Assembly: GCA_963623095.1 (NCBI GenBank)
Contig: CAVFKD010000025.1
Span: 1 to 22,334, forward strand
Direction of reading: 5' to 3'
Length of the DNA: 22,334 nucleotides
Source of the DNA: UBA3210 sp963623095
Lineage (GTDB): Bacteria; Bacillota_I; Bacilli_A; RFN20; CAG-449
The notes beneath the pieces were generated by a model. The model worked only from the letters and a program-made list of their open reading frames with translations, was not told the DNA's origin and made no database searches. The translations under genes were made by a program, and so were the position numbers. Below are positions 1-7,537 of this stretch, piece after piece; the first letter of the stretch is position 1; each line of letters begins with the position of its first letter.

Positions 1-51
1 AGACATGGTAAAGCTTTAATCGCGTTATTAGATCATTATTTTAATAAATAA
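1..51 (+). CDS. C-terminal end of an upstream protein (partial)
   Basis: An open frame runs in from the left edge and ends at TAA (49-51), giving the C-terminal residues RHGKALIALLDHYFNK. A strong terminator follows at once, which supports a real gene end. The 16 residues look like a C-terminal amphipathic helix but are too few to name the protein. Confidence 0.6.
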   Translation, partial: RHGKALIALLDHYFNK

Positions 52-59
52 TTTTTCTT

Positions 60-87
60 GGAAGGTGGAAACATCTTCCTTTTTTTT
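60..87 (+). terminator. Intrinsic terminator of the upstream gene
   Basis: GGAAGGTG (60-67) pairs with CATCTTCC (72-79), with one G-T pair, around a GAAA tetraloop. A run of T follows at 80-87. It sits 9 nt past the stop codon at 49-51. Confidence 0.85.
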
Positions 88-98
88 CGCAAAGAAAA

Positions 99-146
99 GG
101 ACTGTTATTAATCTATATTAAGATTTTTAACAGTCCATATTTTTTT
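99..146 (-). terminator. Terminator of the membrane hydrolase gene, possibly bidirectional
   Basis: GGACTGTTA (99-107) and TAACAGTCC (128-136) form a perfect 9-bp stem. Read on the minus strand it lies just after the hydrolase stop codon and is followed by CCTTTTCTTT. A T-run at 140-146 lets it also work for plus-strand transcripts. Confidence 0.7.
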
Positions 147-2376
147 ATAATGCGATATTATAAATGCATGTAGAAGCCATTGTAATCATTGTGAAGAAGA
201 TTGTGTTAATAAAGACACCTAACCAAATTGAATGAGTCTTTTCAAGTGTTCTTCTTTGAATGACACTCATGAATACTAATGTTAAGATTAATCCTTGTAC
301 TAAGATTCCGTTTAATGAGAAGTTAGGATAAGGAGCAGTACCGGTATTATATAATACTCCATATTGGTAGAGTAAGAATAATGCAGAAGGTAATGTAATA
401 ACAATTATTGCCCATAAATCCGCTTTAATTCCTTTTTTACCTGCAGTTGCAAATGCAATAGTAATTCCAGAGCATAGATAGAATACAAAGAATAAAGGCA
501 TATATTTTAATGCAGTAACAAATTGATTGTTGTTAACTAAATTGAATGCATAAGTGTATACACGATAATCTGTTTTAAATATTACTTGAGTTAAGAAAAT
601 AATTAACCATGCACCAAGACATACAACAATCGCGGTTATGAAATTAAAGATTACTTTGCCAAAACTTGCTTTTAATCCTAAATGACATACTTGTCTATCT
701 TTAGAGATAAAGAAGTAATTAATTAAAGTGAAGATTAATCCAAGTATACCTGAAGCCATAGCCCAATAAACGATTGTATTAATACTTGGCGCGGACCAAT
801 ATTTACTTCCTGAAGTAATTATATTCGCTCCATCAGTTACTAACCATTTGAAGATATAAGTTACTAATCCAACAACTGTAATACCGACAAAATAGTGACC
901 AAATGTTGATTTTGTTTCTGCATCATCTTTATGCAATGCTTTAATAACAACATAAGCAATACCTAAACCTAATAATGCAACTATTAATGTATAAATAATT
1001 ATTTTTGAGAAGTTTATCGCTAGATCCATACCACTTCTATTCATCAATGGAACAATTAAGTAAGCATTGAATAAAATAGAGAACCAAGTAACGATATTAG
1101 AAATGATTCTTCTTGGTTTAGAATTCTTTTCAACTGGAACAATTTCATATATGTCAGTCGCAACTAAACTAACAACAGGAGCCCCAACTAGTAATCTAGT
1201 TCCTCCAACCATCGCGCCAACTAATGCGAATAAACCAATACAAGTAAATACTTCTTTTAACCACCAAATTTGTCCAGATTTTGAAACAACGCCATAAGTT
1301 GATGGAGTATTTAAATTATGTAATTTTAATTGATATGTAAATGCGTGATCATAGAATTCAATCATTCTGCTAGTAGCTTCTGGTGACCAAGTATTATATG
1401 GGTGATCACCTTTTACTTGATAAATAATTCTTTCACCATATCCTTCAACAACACTTTCTTCATCTGTATAAGCAGTGTTTGTCGCAGGGTCTACTTTATA
1501 GAAAGTATTAGCTTTACCTTTAGAAGTTAAACCTAACATTGAATAACCAACTTCATCAGATACATAATCTTTTTTAATTACTTCTTTATCGTCAGAATTA
1601 TTAAAGAAGAATTCATCAAATTCACCAGCGATAGTTCCACATGTTCTATTCTTATAAGCTTTATAAGTTGATTCATATGTACCACCTGAATAAGCTTTTG
1701 TATAGAAATCAACATATCGATAATCGGCACCTACGGCAAGAGTTGCGACAATTTTTTGTGATGTTGATTTACCAAAGTCTAATTCGATTTGATCAAATGC
1801 TGTTGCAAGTTCACTAGAGAAACCACCCATTGAGTGACCAGAAACTGCAATCATACCAGTACCATCACTTGATTTTAAAACATAATCTTGTGAATACATG
1901 TATTGTACTGCATCATATACAGACCATGCATAGAAAGTGAATGAAGATGGTGTATCCCAAGTTGAATCACCATGATCGTATTGATCAAAAGCAAATACAA
2001 CATAACCTCTTCTTGCCATTTCAATTGCAGGTGCTTCTTCAAATTCTTTGGAATTTAAATAGCCGTGAGTTAGAACGATACATGGTGCAGGATTATCTTT
2101 ATTAACATTTCTTCCTTTGTAAATGTAACCAGATAATTTAGCATTTACCATGCCATTTTTTTCTTCACCTAGGGATAGTCTAAATGGCTTTTTGGAATCT
2201 TCTACATCTTTGTATGTTTCTTCATAGAATTCATCCATATCAACAGTGATAGAACTTACTTGATAAGAAAATCCTCCACTTTGAACTAAGGACGCGAAGA
2301 AAGAACAAAATAGACACACAATTAAACTAATGATTAATAGCCCAGATGAACCTTTAAAAAGTTTTTTGAGTTTCAT
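145..2376 (-). CDS. Membrane-anchored alpha/beta hydrolase with a large polytopic C-terminal domain
   Basis: This 743-aa protein joins two parts. An N-terminal hydrophobic anchor (about residues 11-32) leads into an alpha/beta hydrolase fold, expected outside the membrane. That fold has an oxyanion-type HGY at 104-106, the nucleophile elbow GHSMGG with Ser182, an acid candidate in GEFDEF (Asp254) and a His candidate in GDHPYNTW (His325). From about residue 370 to the end there are roughly ten hydrophobic segments, so the C-terminal half is a membrane domain with no function I recognise. The family resembles acyl/peptidyl hydrolases of the S9/lipase-like superfamily; the substrate is unknown. 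The start at 2376 has a GGAGGA site 4 nt upstream. The gene is monocistronic. Its promoter is overlapped by a cre-like operator, so carbon-catabolite control or a LacI-family regulator is likely. Confidence 0.85.
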   Translation of the reverse strand: MKLKKLFKGSSGLLIISLIVCLFCSFFASLVQSGGFSYQVSSITVDMDEFYEETYKDVEDSKKPFRLSLGEEKNGMVNAKLSGYIYKGRNVNKDNPAPCIVLTHGYLNSKEFEEAPAIEMARRGYVVFAFDQYDHGDSTWDTPSSFTFYAWSVYDAVQYMYSQDYVLKSSDGTGMIAVSGHSMGGFSSELATAFDQIELDFGKSTSQKIVATLAVGADYRYVDFYTKAYSGGTYESTYKAYKNRTCGTIAGEFDEFFFNNSDDKEVIKKDYVSDEVGYSMLGLTSKGKANTFYKVDPATNTAYTDEESVVEGYGERIIYQVKGDHPYNTWSPEATSRMIEFYDHAFTYQLKLHNLNTPSTYGVVSKSGQIWWLKEVFTCIGLFALVGAMVGGTRLLVGAPVVSLVATDIYEIVPVEKNSKPRRIISNIVTWFSILFNAYLIVPLMNRSGMDLAINFSKIIIYTLIVALLGLGIAYVVIKALHKDDAETKSTFGHYFVGITVVGLVTYIFKWLVTDGANIITSGSKYWSAPSINTIVYWAMASGILGLIFTLINYFFISKDRQVCHLGLKASFGKVIFNFITAIVVCLGAWLIIFLTQVIFKTDYRVYTYAFNLVNNNQFVTALKYMPLFFVFYLCSGITIAFATAGKKGIKADLWAIIVITLPSALFLLYQYGVLYNTGTAPYPNFSLNGILVQGLILTLVFMSVIQRRTLEKTHSIWLGVFINTIFFTMITMASTCIYNIAL

Positions 2377-2400
2377 ATTATCCTCCGTGTTTTTGCGTTA

Positions 2401-2414
2401 TGTAAACGCTTACA
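2401..2414 (-). promoter_or_regulatory. cre-like operator (CcpA/LacI-family site)
   Basis: TGTAAACGCTTACA matches the catabolite responsive element consensus TGWAANCGNTNWCA at every fixed position, in either orientation. It sits at the predicted transcription start of the hydrolase gene, just downstream of its -10 box, a position that usually gives repression. Confidence 0.7.
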
Positions 2415-2419
2415 TTTAT

Positions 2420-2447
2420 ATAATATCATTTATTTATTACTTTACAA
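2420..2447 (-). promoter_or_regulatory. Promoter of the membrane hydrolase gene
   Basis: On the minus strand, TTGTAA (-35, 2442-2447) and TATTAT (-10, 2420-2425) are separated by 16 bp. Transcription would start near 2413, inside the cre-like site. Confidence 0.55.
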
Positions 2448-2556
2448 GATAGAAAAAATATAGAAAATTTTATAAAATTAAAAAAAGTAGTTAATTTTAA
2501 CTAATTTTTAATATTATTTGATAAATTGGTAAAAATATATTTAATTAGGAGTCGAT

Positions 2557-3585
2557 ATGAAAAAGATAAATTATTTAAAAGAGAATGGAACTATATATCT
2601 AGTTGCTCCTTCATTTGGATGTGTTACTGAACCATATAAAACTAGATTAGGTTATGCGATTGATAATTTAAATAAAGAAGGATTTAATGTCATTGAAGGA
2701 CCTAATATTTATTTGGCAAAAGATAAAACTAGATCCAATAGTCCTAGAAAGTGCGCATTAGAATTTAATGAAGCTTATTTAAAATCTGACGCTGAAGTTA
2801 TTATTTCAGTTGGAGGAGGAGAAACAATGTGTGAAATTCTTCCTTATATCGATTTTAATAAGATAAAAAAAGCACCAAGTAAAATCTTTATGGGATTTTC
2901 TGATAATACTAATTTAACTTATACATTAACTACTATATGCGATGTATATTCTTTATATGGAGTTAATGCAGGTGCATATGCATTTAAACCATATTTATAT
3001 GGAACTAAAGATAGCTTAGAAGTATTAATGGGTAAAAAGAAAGTAATTGAAGGTTATCCATATTGGGAAAAAGAAAAATTCCCTGAAGCTAAAGAAGATC
3101 CTTTATGCCCAAGTAATTATTCTAAAGTTAAAAAGATAATTACTTATCCTAAAAAAGATGAATTATCTTTTGAAGGTAGATTAATCGGAGGATGTTTAGA
3201 TTGCTTATTAACTTTATGTGGCACTAGATTTGATAAGACAAAAGAATATATTGAAAAATATAAAGATGATGGCATTATTTTCTTTTTAGAAAGTTGTGAT
3301 TTATCTCCACTTGATATTCAAAGAGGCTTATTTCAATTAAAAGAAGCAGGATGGTTTAAATATATTAAAGGATTTATTATTGGACGTCCTTTAGATTTTG
3401 ATTCTAAACCATTTGGAGTAGGTCATATTGAAGCATATAGAAATAGCTTAAAATGTTTTAATGTACCATTATTAATGGATTGTGATTTAGGACATTTTGA
3501 TCCTTCTATGCCTATTGTTACAGGCGCAAAAGCAAAAGTAGTATATAGAAATAAAAATATTGTAATAGAGTATTTAGATATCTAA
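2557..3585 (+). CDS. Peptidase S66 family (LD-carboxypeptidase / MccF-like)
   Basis: This 342-aa cytoplasmic serine peptidase belongs to family S66, whose members cut L,D bonds in recycled muropeptides (LdcA) or detoxify microcin C-type peptide nucleotides (MccF). The Ser-Glu-His triad is visible: Ser115 in GFSDNT, Glu245 in FFLESCD and His313 in LGHFDP. The N-terminal VAPSFG strand, the VGGGE turn (85-89) and GRLIGGCLDCL (207-217) are also typical. The GFSD context and the length of about 340 aa are closer to MccF-type members than to short LdcA, but the substrate cannot be fixed from sequence. AGGAG at 2547-2551 supports the start. The lipid kinase gene follows 65 nt later with no clear terminator between, so the two may be cotranscribed. 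Confidence 0.88.
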   Translation: MKKINYLKENGTIYLVAPSFGCVTEPYKTRLGYAIDNLNKEGFNVIEGPNIYLAKDKTRSNSPRKCALEFNEAYLKSDAEVIISVGGGETMCEILPYIDFNKIKKAPSKIFMGFSDNTNLTYTLTTICDVYSLYGVNAGAYAFKPYLYGTKDSLEVLMGKKKVIEGYPYWEKEKFPEAKEDPLCPSNYSKVKKIITYPKKDELSFEGRLIGGCLDCLLTLCGTRFDKTKEYIEKYKDDGIIFFLESCDLSPLDIQRGLFQLKEAGWFKYIKGFIIGRPLDFDSKPFGVGHIEAYRNSLKCFNVPLLMDCDLGHFDPSMPIVTGAKAKVVYRNKNIVIEYLDI

Positions 3586-3650
3586 ATAAAAATACTTTAA
3601 TTTACATGAGTTAATAATTTTGTTATTATATTCGGTGGGAGTTATGAAAT

Positions 3651-4571
3651 ATGAACCATGTATTTATTATTAATCCTCTTGCAGGACCATCAAATCAAGT
3701 AGATAAAACAAAAGCGGTAATTGCTTCTTTAGAAGGTATTGAACCAATTATTTATGTTACAAAATCAAAAAAAGATGCTTCTGATTATGTAAAAAAATTC
3801 TGTAATGAGCATCAAAATGAAAAAACAAGATTCTATGCCTGTGGAGGGGATGGAACAATCAATGAAGTATTAGTTGGTTTAATTGGTCAAGATAAAACAA
3901 TATTTTCAATGACTTGTTATCCTGTTGGAACTGGCAATGATTATGTAAAAATTTTTGGAGGAGAAAAGAAATTTCTTTCTTTACAAAATTTAGTTTCTAA
4001 TGGAATAGAAAAAGAAGTAGATGTTATGTCTATTAATAATGGACAAACTTATTCTATTAATGTTGTTAATTATGGCTTTGATAGCAATGTTGTTAAAGTT
4101 ATGGAAAGAATTAAAAGAAATAAGAATACTTCTAATGAAAAAGCTTATATGAGATCTGTTTTAGAATCAGTTATTCATTACCGTAAAAACGAAGGTGAAA
4201 CCTTAGTTGATGATGAAAAAATGAATGATGAATATTTCTGCTTTGGAACTATCGCGAATGGCCAATATATCGGGGGACAATTTAAAACTGCACCTAGATC
4301 AATATGCGATGATGGAGAAATGGATTGCTTAGTTTGTAAACCTATCTCAGCATTTACATTAATTGCGTTATTAAATAAATATAAAAAAGGTAAACACTTA
4401 GATAGTAAAAGATTAATGAGAAAGTATCTTAAATATAAAAGAAGTAGTGGTAAGGTAGAAATATTTGGTCCAGAAGATTTTTGTATTTCCGTTGATGGAG
4501 AATTAATCTTTGGTACTCATTTTGAAATAACCAATATTAAAAAAGCTATTACATTTGTATATCCTAAATAA
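3651..4571 (+). CDS. Diacylglycerol/lipid kinase (DagK/YegS family)
   Basis: This 306-aa soluble lipid kinase would transfer phosphate from ATP to diacylglycerol or a related lipid at the membrane, feeding phospholipid turnover. The nucleotide-binding motif GGDGT (65-69) followed by INEV and the second motif GTGNDY (93-98) are diagnostic for the DAGK catalytic fold. The opening VFIINPLAG is also standard. Length is normal for DgkB/YegS. The start at 3651 has GGTGGGAG at 3634-3641; an ATG at 3644 is out of frame and stops after nine codons. A strong terminator ends the gene. The short gap to the S66 peptidase suggests a shared transcript, though no functional link is evident. Confidence 0.88.
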   Translation: MNHVFIINPLAGPSNQVDKTKAVIASLEGIEPIIYVTKSKKDASDYVKKFCNEHQNEKTRFYACGGDGTINEVLVGLIGQDKTIFSMTCYPVGTGNDYVKIFGGEKKFLSLQNLVSNGIEKEVDVMSINNGQTYSINVVNYGFDSNVVKVMERIKRNKNTSNEKAYMRSVLESVIHYRKNEGETLVDDEKMNDEYFCFGTIANGQYIGGQFKTAPRSICDDGEMDCLVCKPISAFTLIALLNKYKKGKHLDSKRLMRKYLKYKRSSGKVEIFGPEDFCISVDGELIFGTHFEITNIKKAITFVYPK

Positions 4572-4599
4572 CTCAAAGCTAAAAACTTTGAGTTTTTTT
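4571..4599 (+). terminator. Intrinsic terminator after the lipid kinase gene
   Basis: ACTCAAAG (4571-4578) and CTTTGAGT (4586-4593) form a perfect 8-bp stem that starts on the last base of the stop codon. A T-run extends to 4599. Confidence 0.85.
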
Positions 4600-4600
4600 C

Positions 4601-4618
4601 TTGTAAGCACTTTTACAA
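4601..4618. promoter_or_regulatory. Inverted repeat, possible operator of the antiporter gene
   Basis: TTGTAA and TTACAA half-sites are separated by 6 bp (4601-4606 and 4613-4618), about 50 bp upstream of the antiporter -10 box. It resembles but does not match cre. The regulator is unknown, and chance is possible in AT-rich DNA. Confidence 0.3.
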
Positions 4619-4671
4619 AAATATTTATTTGTTAAATGTTAATTATTTCTTTAACTTTTAAATTAAAGGAC

Positions 4672-4677
4672 TATAAT
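4672..4677 (+). promoter_or_regulatory. -10 box of the antiporter gene
   Basis: A perfect TATAAT lies 32 nt before the preferred ATG at 4710. The -35 (TTTAAC, 4650-4655) is weak. The position makes a TTG start at 4680 unlikely, because it would lie at or upstream of the transcription start. Confidence 0.5.
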
Positions 4678-4709
4678 ATTTGAGTGCTTATAAGGAGATT
4701 ATTTATTTT

Positions 4710-5978
4710 ATGGACTTTGTTTCTGTATTATTACCAATCGCTTTAATCTTATTAGTATGTAAGTCTTTGGCAATTCTTTGTAGAAGATTCGGTTTACCAC
4801 AAGTTGTCGGTTACTTGGTAGGCGGTATCTTACTAGGACTTGTCAAGATGATTCCAAGTATTGGAAGTTATATCTTTAGAGATGATGGACTTGACGGATT
4901 AGGATTTTTAGCAAAAGTTGGTGTTGTATTAATTATGTTTAGTGCAGGACTTGAAACTGATTTAGGAAAAGTTAAATCAACTGGAATTAAATCAATTTTA
5001 ATTACTCTTGCAGGTGTTATTGTACCTATGGGACTTGGTTTCTTAGTTACAATGTTCTTCCTCGAAGGAGGATATTCCAATATTGGTGAAAACTATAAAG
5101 AAGCTTTAGCGTATGGTTGTATTTTAACTGCAACTTCAGTTTCTGTTACTGTTGCAACTTTAAAAGAACTAGGAAAACTTGATACTGAAATGGGAACTTG
5201 TATAGTTTCTGCGGCTATCTTAGATGATATTATTGGTGTTGTTGTTTTATCTTTAGTTTTAGGCTTAGATGGTGTTACTGGTGGTACTAGCGCAACATTA
5301 GTAAAAGTATTTAATTCTTGGAACATGAACCAAGCTGTTTCTTCAGTTCTTGGTATTGTATTATTCTTTGTTTTATTTGTTCCACTTGGAATTGTTCTTT
5401 CTAAATTCTTCCAAAAATTATCAAAGAGATATGATCATCATAGAAGAATTCCAGTATTTGCGTTAGCTATTTGCTTTACATATGCTTGGATCGCTGAAGA
5501 AATCTTTGGTGTTGCAGATATTACAGGTGCTTTCTTAGCGGGTATTTTATTATCAAGCAATATTGATAAAGGTTATATTGATAGAAGAACTGATATCTTT
5601 ACAGGATTCTTATTTGGACCTGTATTCTTCGCGAATATCGGTATTACAATGAGTTTTGATAACATTGATGGTTCATTTATCTTACTTGGTGTCTTATTTG
5701 TCGTAGTTGGTATTTTAGGTAAATTACTTGGATGCGGACTTGTGGCAAAAGCATGCGGATTTAATTTAAAAGATTCAGCATCTATTGGTGTAGGCATGAT
5801 GGTAAGAGCGGAAGTTGCTTTAGTTTGTTGCGAAAAATTAAAATCAGTAGTTAATCCTAATATTACAACTTTCGTTGTTCTATTAATCTTAGTTACTTCA
5901 TTAGTCGCACCTATTTTATTAAAATTATTAAATAAACCAACAAATGAAGATGCAGGAGTTACTCCTCCATTAAATTAA
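4710..5978 (+). CDS. CPA2-family cation/proton antiporter (Kef/NapA type)
   Basis: This 422-aa integral membrane protein has about 12 hydrophobic segments and would exchange Na+ or K+ for protons across the cytoplasmic membrane. Typical CPA2 features are GYLVGGILLG near the N-terminus, FSAGLETD in the third to fourth helix region, and SAAILDDIIGVVVL, whose paired aspartates match the ion-binding DD site of electrogenic members such as NapA. GAFLAGILLS, FFANIGI and MVRAEVALV follow in the C-terminal half. There is no C-terminal TrkA-N/RCK domain, unlike full-length Kef channels. I chose ATG 4710 over the longer TTG frame at 4680 because AAGGAG lies at 4692-4697 and a perfect -10 box at 4672. 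The 12-nt spacing from that site is long. A terminator follows. Confidence 0.87.
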   Translation: MDFVSVLLPIALILLVCKSLAILCRRFGLPQVVGYLVGGILLGLVKMIPSIGSYIFRDDGLDGLGFLAKVGVVLIMFSAGLETDLGKVKSTGIKSILITLAGVIVPMGLGFLVTMFFLEGGYSNIGENYKEALAYGCILTATSVSVTVATLKELGKLDTEMGTCIVSAAILDDIIGVVVLSLVLGLDGVTGGTSATLVKVFNSWNMNQAVSSVLGIVLFFVLFVPLGIVLSKFFQKLSKRYDHHRRIPVFALAICFTYAWIAEEIFGVADITGAFLAGILLSSNIDKGYIDRRTDIFTGFLFGPVFFANIGITMSFDNIDGSFILLGVLFVVVGILGKLLGCGLVAKACGFNLKDSASIGVGMMVRAEVALVCCEKLKSVVNPNITTFVVLLILVTSLVAPILLKLLNKPTNEDAGVTPPLN

Positions 5979-5992
5979 TTTTAAAAAAATAG

Positions 5993-6020
5993 AAAGATAG
6001 CCTTTGGCTATCTTTTCTTT
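5993..6020 (+). terminator. Intrinsic terminator after the antiporter gene
   Basis: AAAGATAGCC (5993-6002) and GGCTATCTTT (6006-6015) form a 10-bp stem with a 3-nt loop, followed by CTTTTG. Confidence 0.85.
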
Positions 6021-6025
6021 TGTTG

Positions 6026-6031
6026 TATAAT
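6026..6031 (+). promoter_or_regulatory. -10 box of the first MATE gene
   Basis: A perfect TATAAT lies 22 nt before ATG 6054. The -35 would overlap the preceding terminator (TTGGCT, 6004-6009) and is poor. The short leader leaves room only for the AGGAG site at 6044-6048. Confidence 0.45.
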
Positions 6032-6053
6032 GTTATTATTCTTAGGAGTGAAT

Positions 6054-7433
6054 ATGACTAAAACTTTAGATATGACTAAAGGAAAAGAATGGAAGTTGAT
6101 TGTAACTTTCGCAATTCCTATTTTCTTTTCCAATTTATTTCAATCTTTATATAACATTGTCGATTCAATTATTGTTGGTAACATGGTTGGACAAGAAGCT
6201 CTTGCCGCGGTAAGTTCTTCTGGAAATCTAATTTACCTCTTTAATTCTTTTTTCATTGGATTATCTTCAGGTGCTGGGGTAGTCATTGCTAGATACTTTG
6301 GCCAGGGAGATAAGACAAACATGCGAAAAGCAATCCATAACGATGTTTTAGTAGGACTAATCGCAAGTGTTATATTAACAATCGCTGGAGTATTTTTATC
6401 TCCATTGATGTTACAAGCAATGAACACTCCAAGTGATGTTATTGATAAATCTATCGCCTATTTTAGAATTTATTTCTTTGGTGTTGCAGGCGTTATTTTA
6501 TATAATGTATTCTCTGGCATTTTACAAGCTTTAGGAGATTCTAAAAGACCATTATTATTCTTAATTATTTCTTCTTTGTTAAATGTAGGATTAGATGTAT
6601 TCTTTATTAAAGTATTTTCTTTAGGAGTTGAAGGTGCATCATATGCGACTATTATTTCTCAATTTGTTTCAATGACTTTGGCTTTTATTACTTTATTAAA
6701 TAAGAAGACTGATTATTATATATCATTTAAAGAACTTAGATTTGATAAGACTATTTTAAAAGAAATTTTATATAATGGTATTCCTTCTGGAATACAAAAT
6801 TCTGTTATTGGACTAGCCAATGTATTTATTCAATCAAACATTAATTCATTTGGATCAACTGCGACGGCAGGATGTGGAGCATATTCAAAGATTGAAAGTT
6901 TTGCTTTCTTACCAATTACTTGTTTCCAATTAGCCCTTGCAACCTTTGTTTCACAAAATTTAGGTGCAGGAGAATTAGATAGAGCCAAAAAAGGTAGTCA
7001 TTTTGCAATTATAACTTCTTGTATTATCGCAGAATGTATAGGCATTATAAATTATTTCTTAGCCCCTTATTTTATTCAATTATTCGTATCGACTTCTTCA
7101 TCTTCTTCTACCCAAGAAGTAATTAATAATGGTGTAACGGCATTAAGAACAGTATGCTTCTTTTATCCTTTACTTGCTTATGCCCATTGTACCGCGGCTA
7201 CTTTAAGAGGTGCAAGACATGCATTAATCCCAATGGTAGTAATGCTTGGCATATGGTGTATCTTTAGAGTGGGATATGTTACATTTATGATGAATGTAGT
7301 CGCTCATGAATTATGGTTACTTTATACTGCTTATCCAGTTACATGGGGTATATCAAGTGTTATCTATTTTATCTTCTATCATTTCTCACACTGGGAAAAT
7401 AAAAAACTTTGGAAGAAAGTATCAACTTTATAA
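6054..7433 (+). CDS. MATE family multidrug/Na+ antiporter
   Basis: This 459-aa protein of about 12 hydrophobic segments belongs to the MATE (NorM/DinF) exporters, which move organic cations, drugs or metabolites outward in exchange for Na+ or H+. The start DMTKGKEWKLIVTFAIPIF, then FSNLFQSLYNIVDSIIVG and ALAAVSSSG, are hallmark MATE sequence, and ARYFGQGD and SQNLGAGELDRAKKG mark the pseudo-repeated halves. Length is usual. The ATG at 6054 is chosen over an ATG at 6030 because AGGAG is at 6044-6048 and the earlier ATG overlaps the -10 box. A second, clearly different MATE gene lies at 15920-17281. Substrate cannot be told from sequence. Confidence 0.9.
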   Translation: MTKTLDMTKGKEWKLIVTFAIPIFFSNLFQSLYNIVDSIIVGNMVGQEALAAVSSSGNLIYLFNSFFIGLSSGAGVVIARYFGQGDKTNMRKAIHNDVLVGLIASVILTIAGVFLSPLMLQAMNTPSDVIDKSIAYFRIYFFGVAGVILYNVFSGILQALGDSKRPLLFLIISSLLNVGLDVFFIKVFSLGVEGASYATIISQFVSMTLAFITLLNKKTDYYISFKELRFDKTILKEILYNGIPSGIQNSVIGLANVFIQSNINSFGSTATAGCGAYSKIESFAFLPITCFQLALATFVSQNLGAGELDRAKKGSHFAIITSCIIAECIGIINYFLAPYFIQLFVSTSSSSSTQEVINNGVTALRTVCFFYPLLAYAHCTAATLRGARHALIPMVVMLGIWCIFRVGYVTFMMNVVAHELWLLYTAYPVTWGISSVIYFIFYHFSHWENKKLWKKVSTL

Positions 7434-7453
7434 TTAATTATTGTATAATAATC

Positions 7454-7482
7454 GCGGTTAGAAATAATCTAATCGCTTTTAT
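7454..7482 (+). terminator. Intrinsic terminator after the first MATE gene
   Basis: GCGGTTAGA (7454-7462) and TCTAATCGC (7468-7476) pair over 9 bp with one G-T. A short TTTT follows at 7477-7480. Confidence 0.65.
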
Positions 7483-7537
7483 TTAGTTTTAATTAAGTTT
7501 ATTTACTTATATTAGAATTATAAAAGGAGGCATTGTT

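Noticed and set aside
1067..1297. Small plus-strand open frame inside the membrane hydrolase gene
   Set aside because: It lies antisense to a well-conserved gene, has no ribosome binding site and the composition expected of a shadow frame. The same holds for the other antisense frames, such as those at 4868, 5093, 5573, 8589, 9377, 11036, 14394, 14739 and 19117.
4680..4709. TTG start giving a 432-aa antiporter
   Set aside because: A perfect TATAAT lies at 4672-4677, so transcription would start at or after this codon, and AAGGAG at 4692-4697 serves the ATG at 4710.
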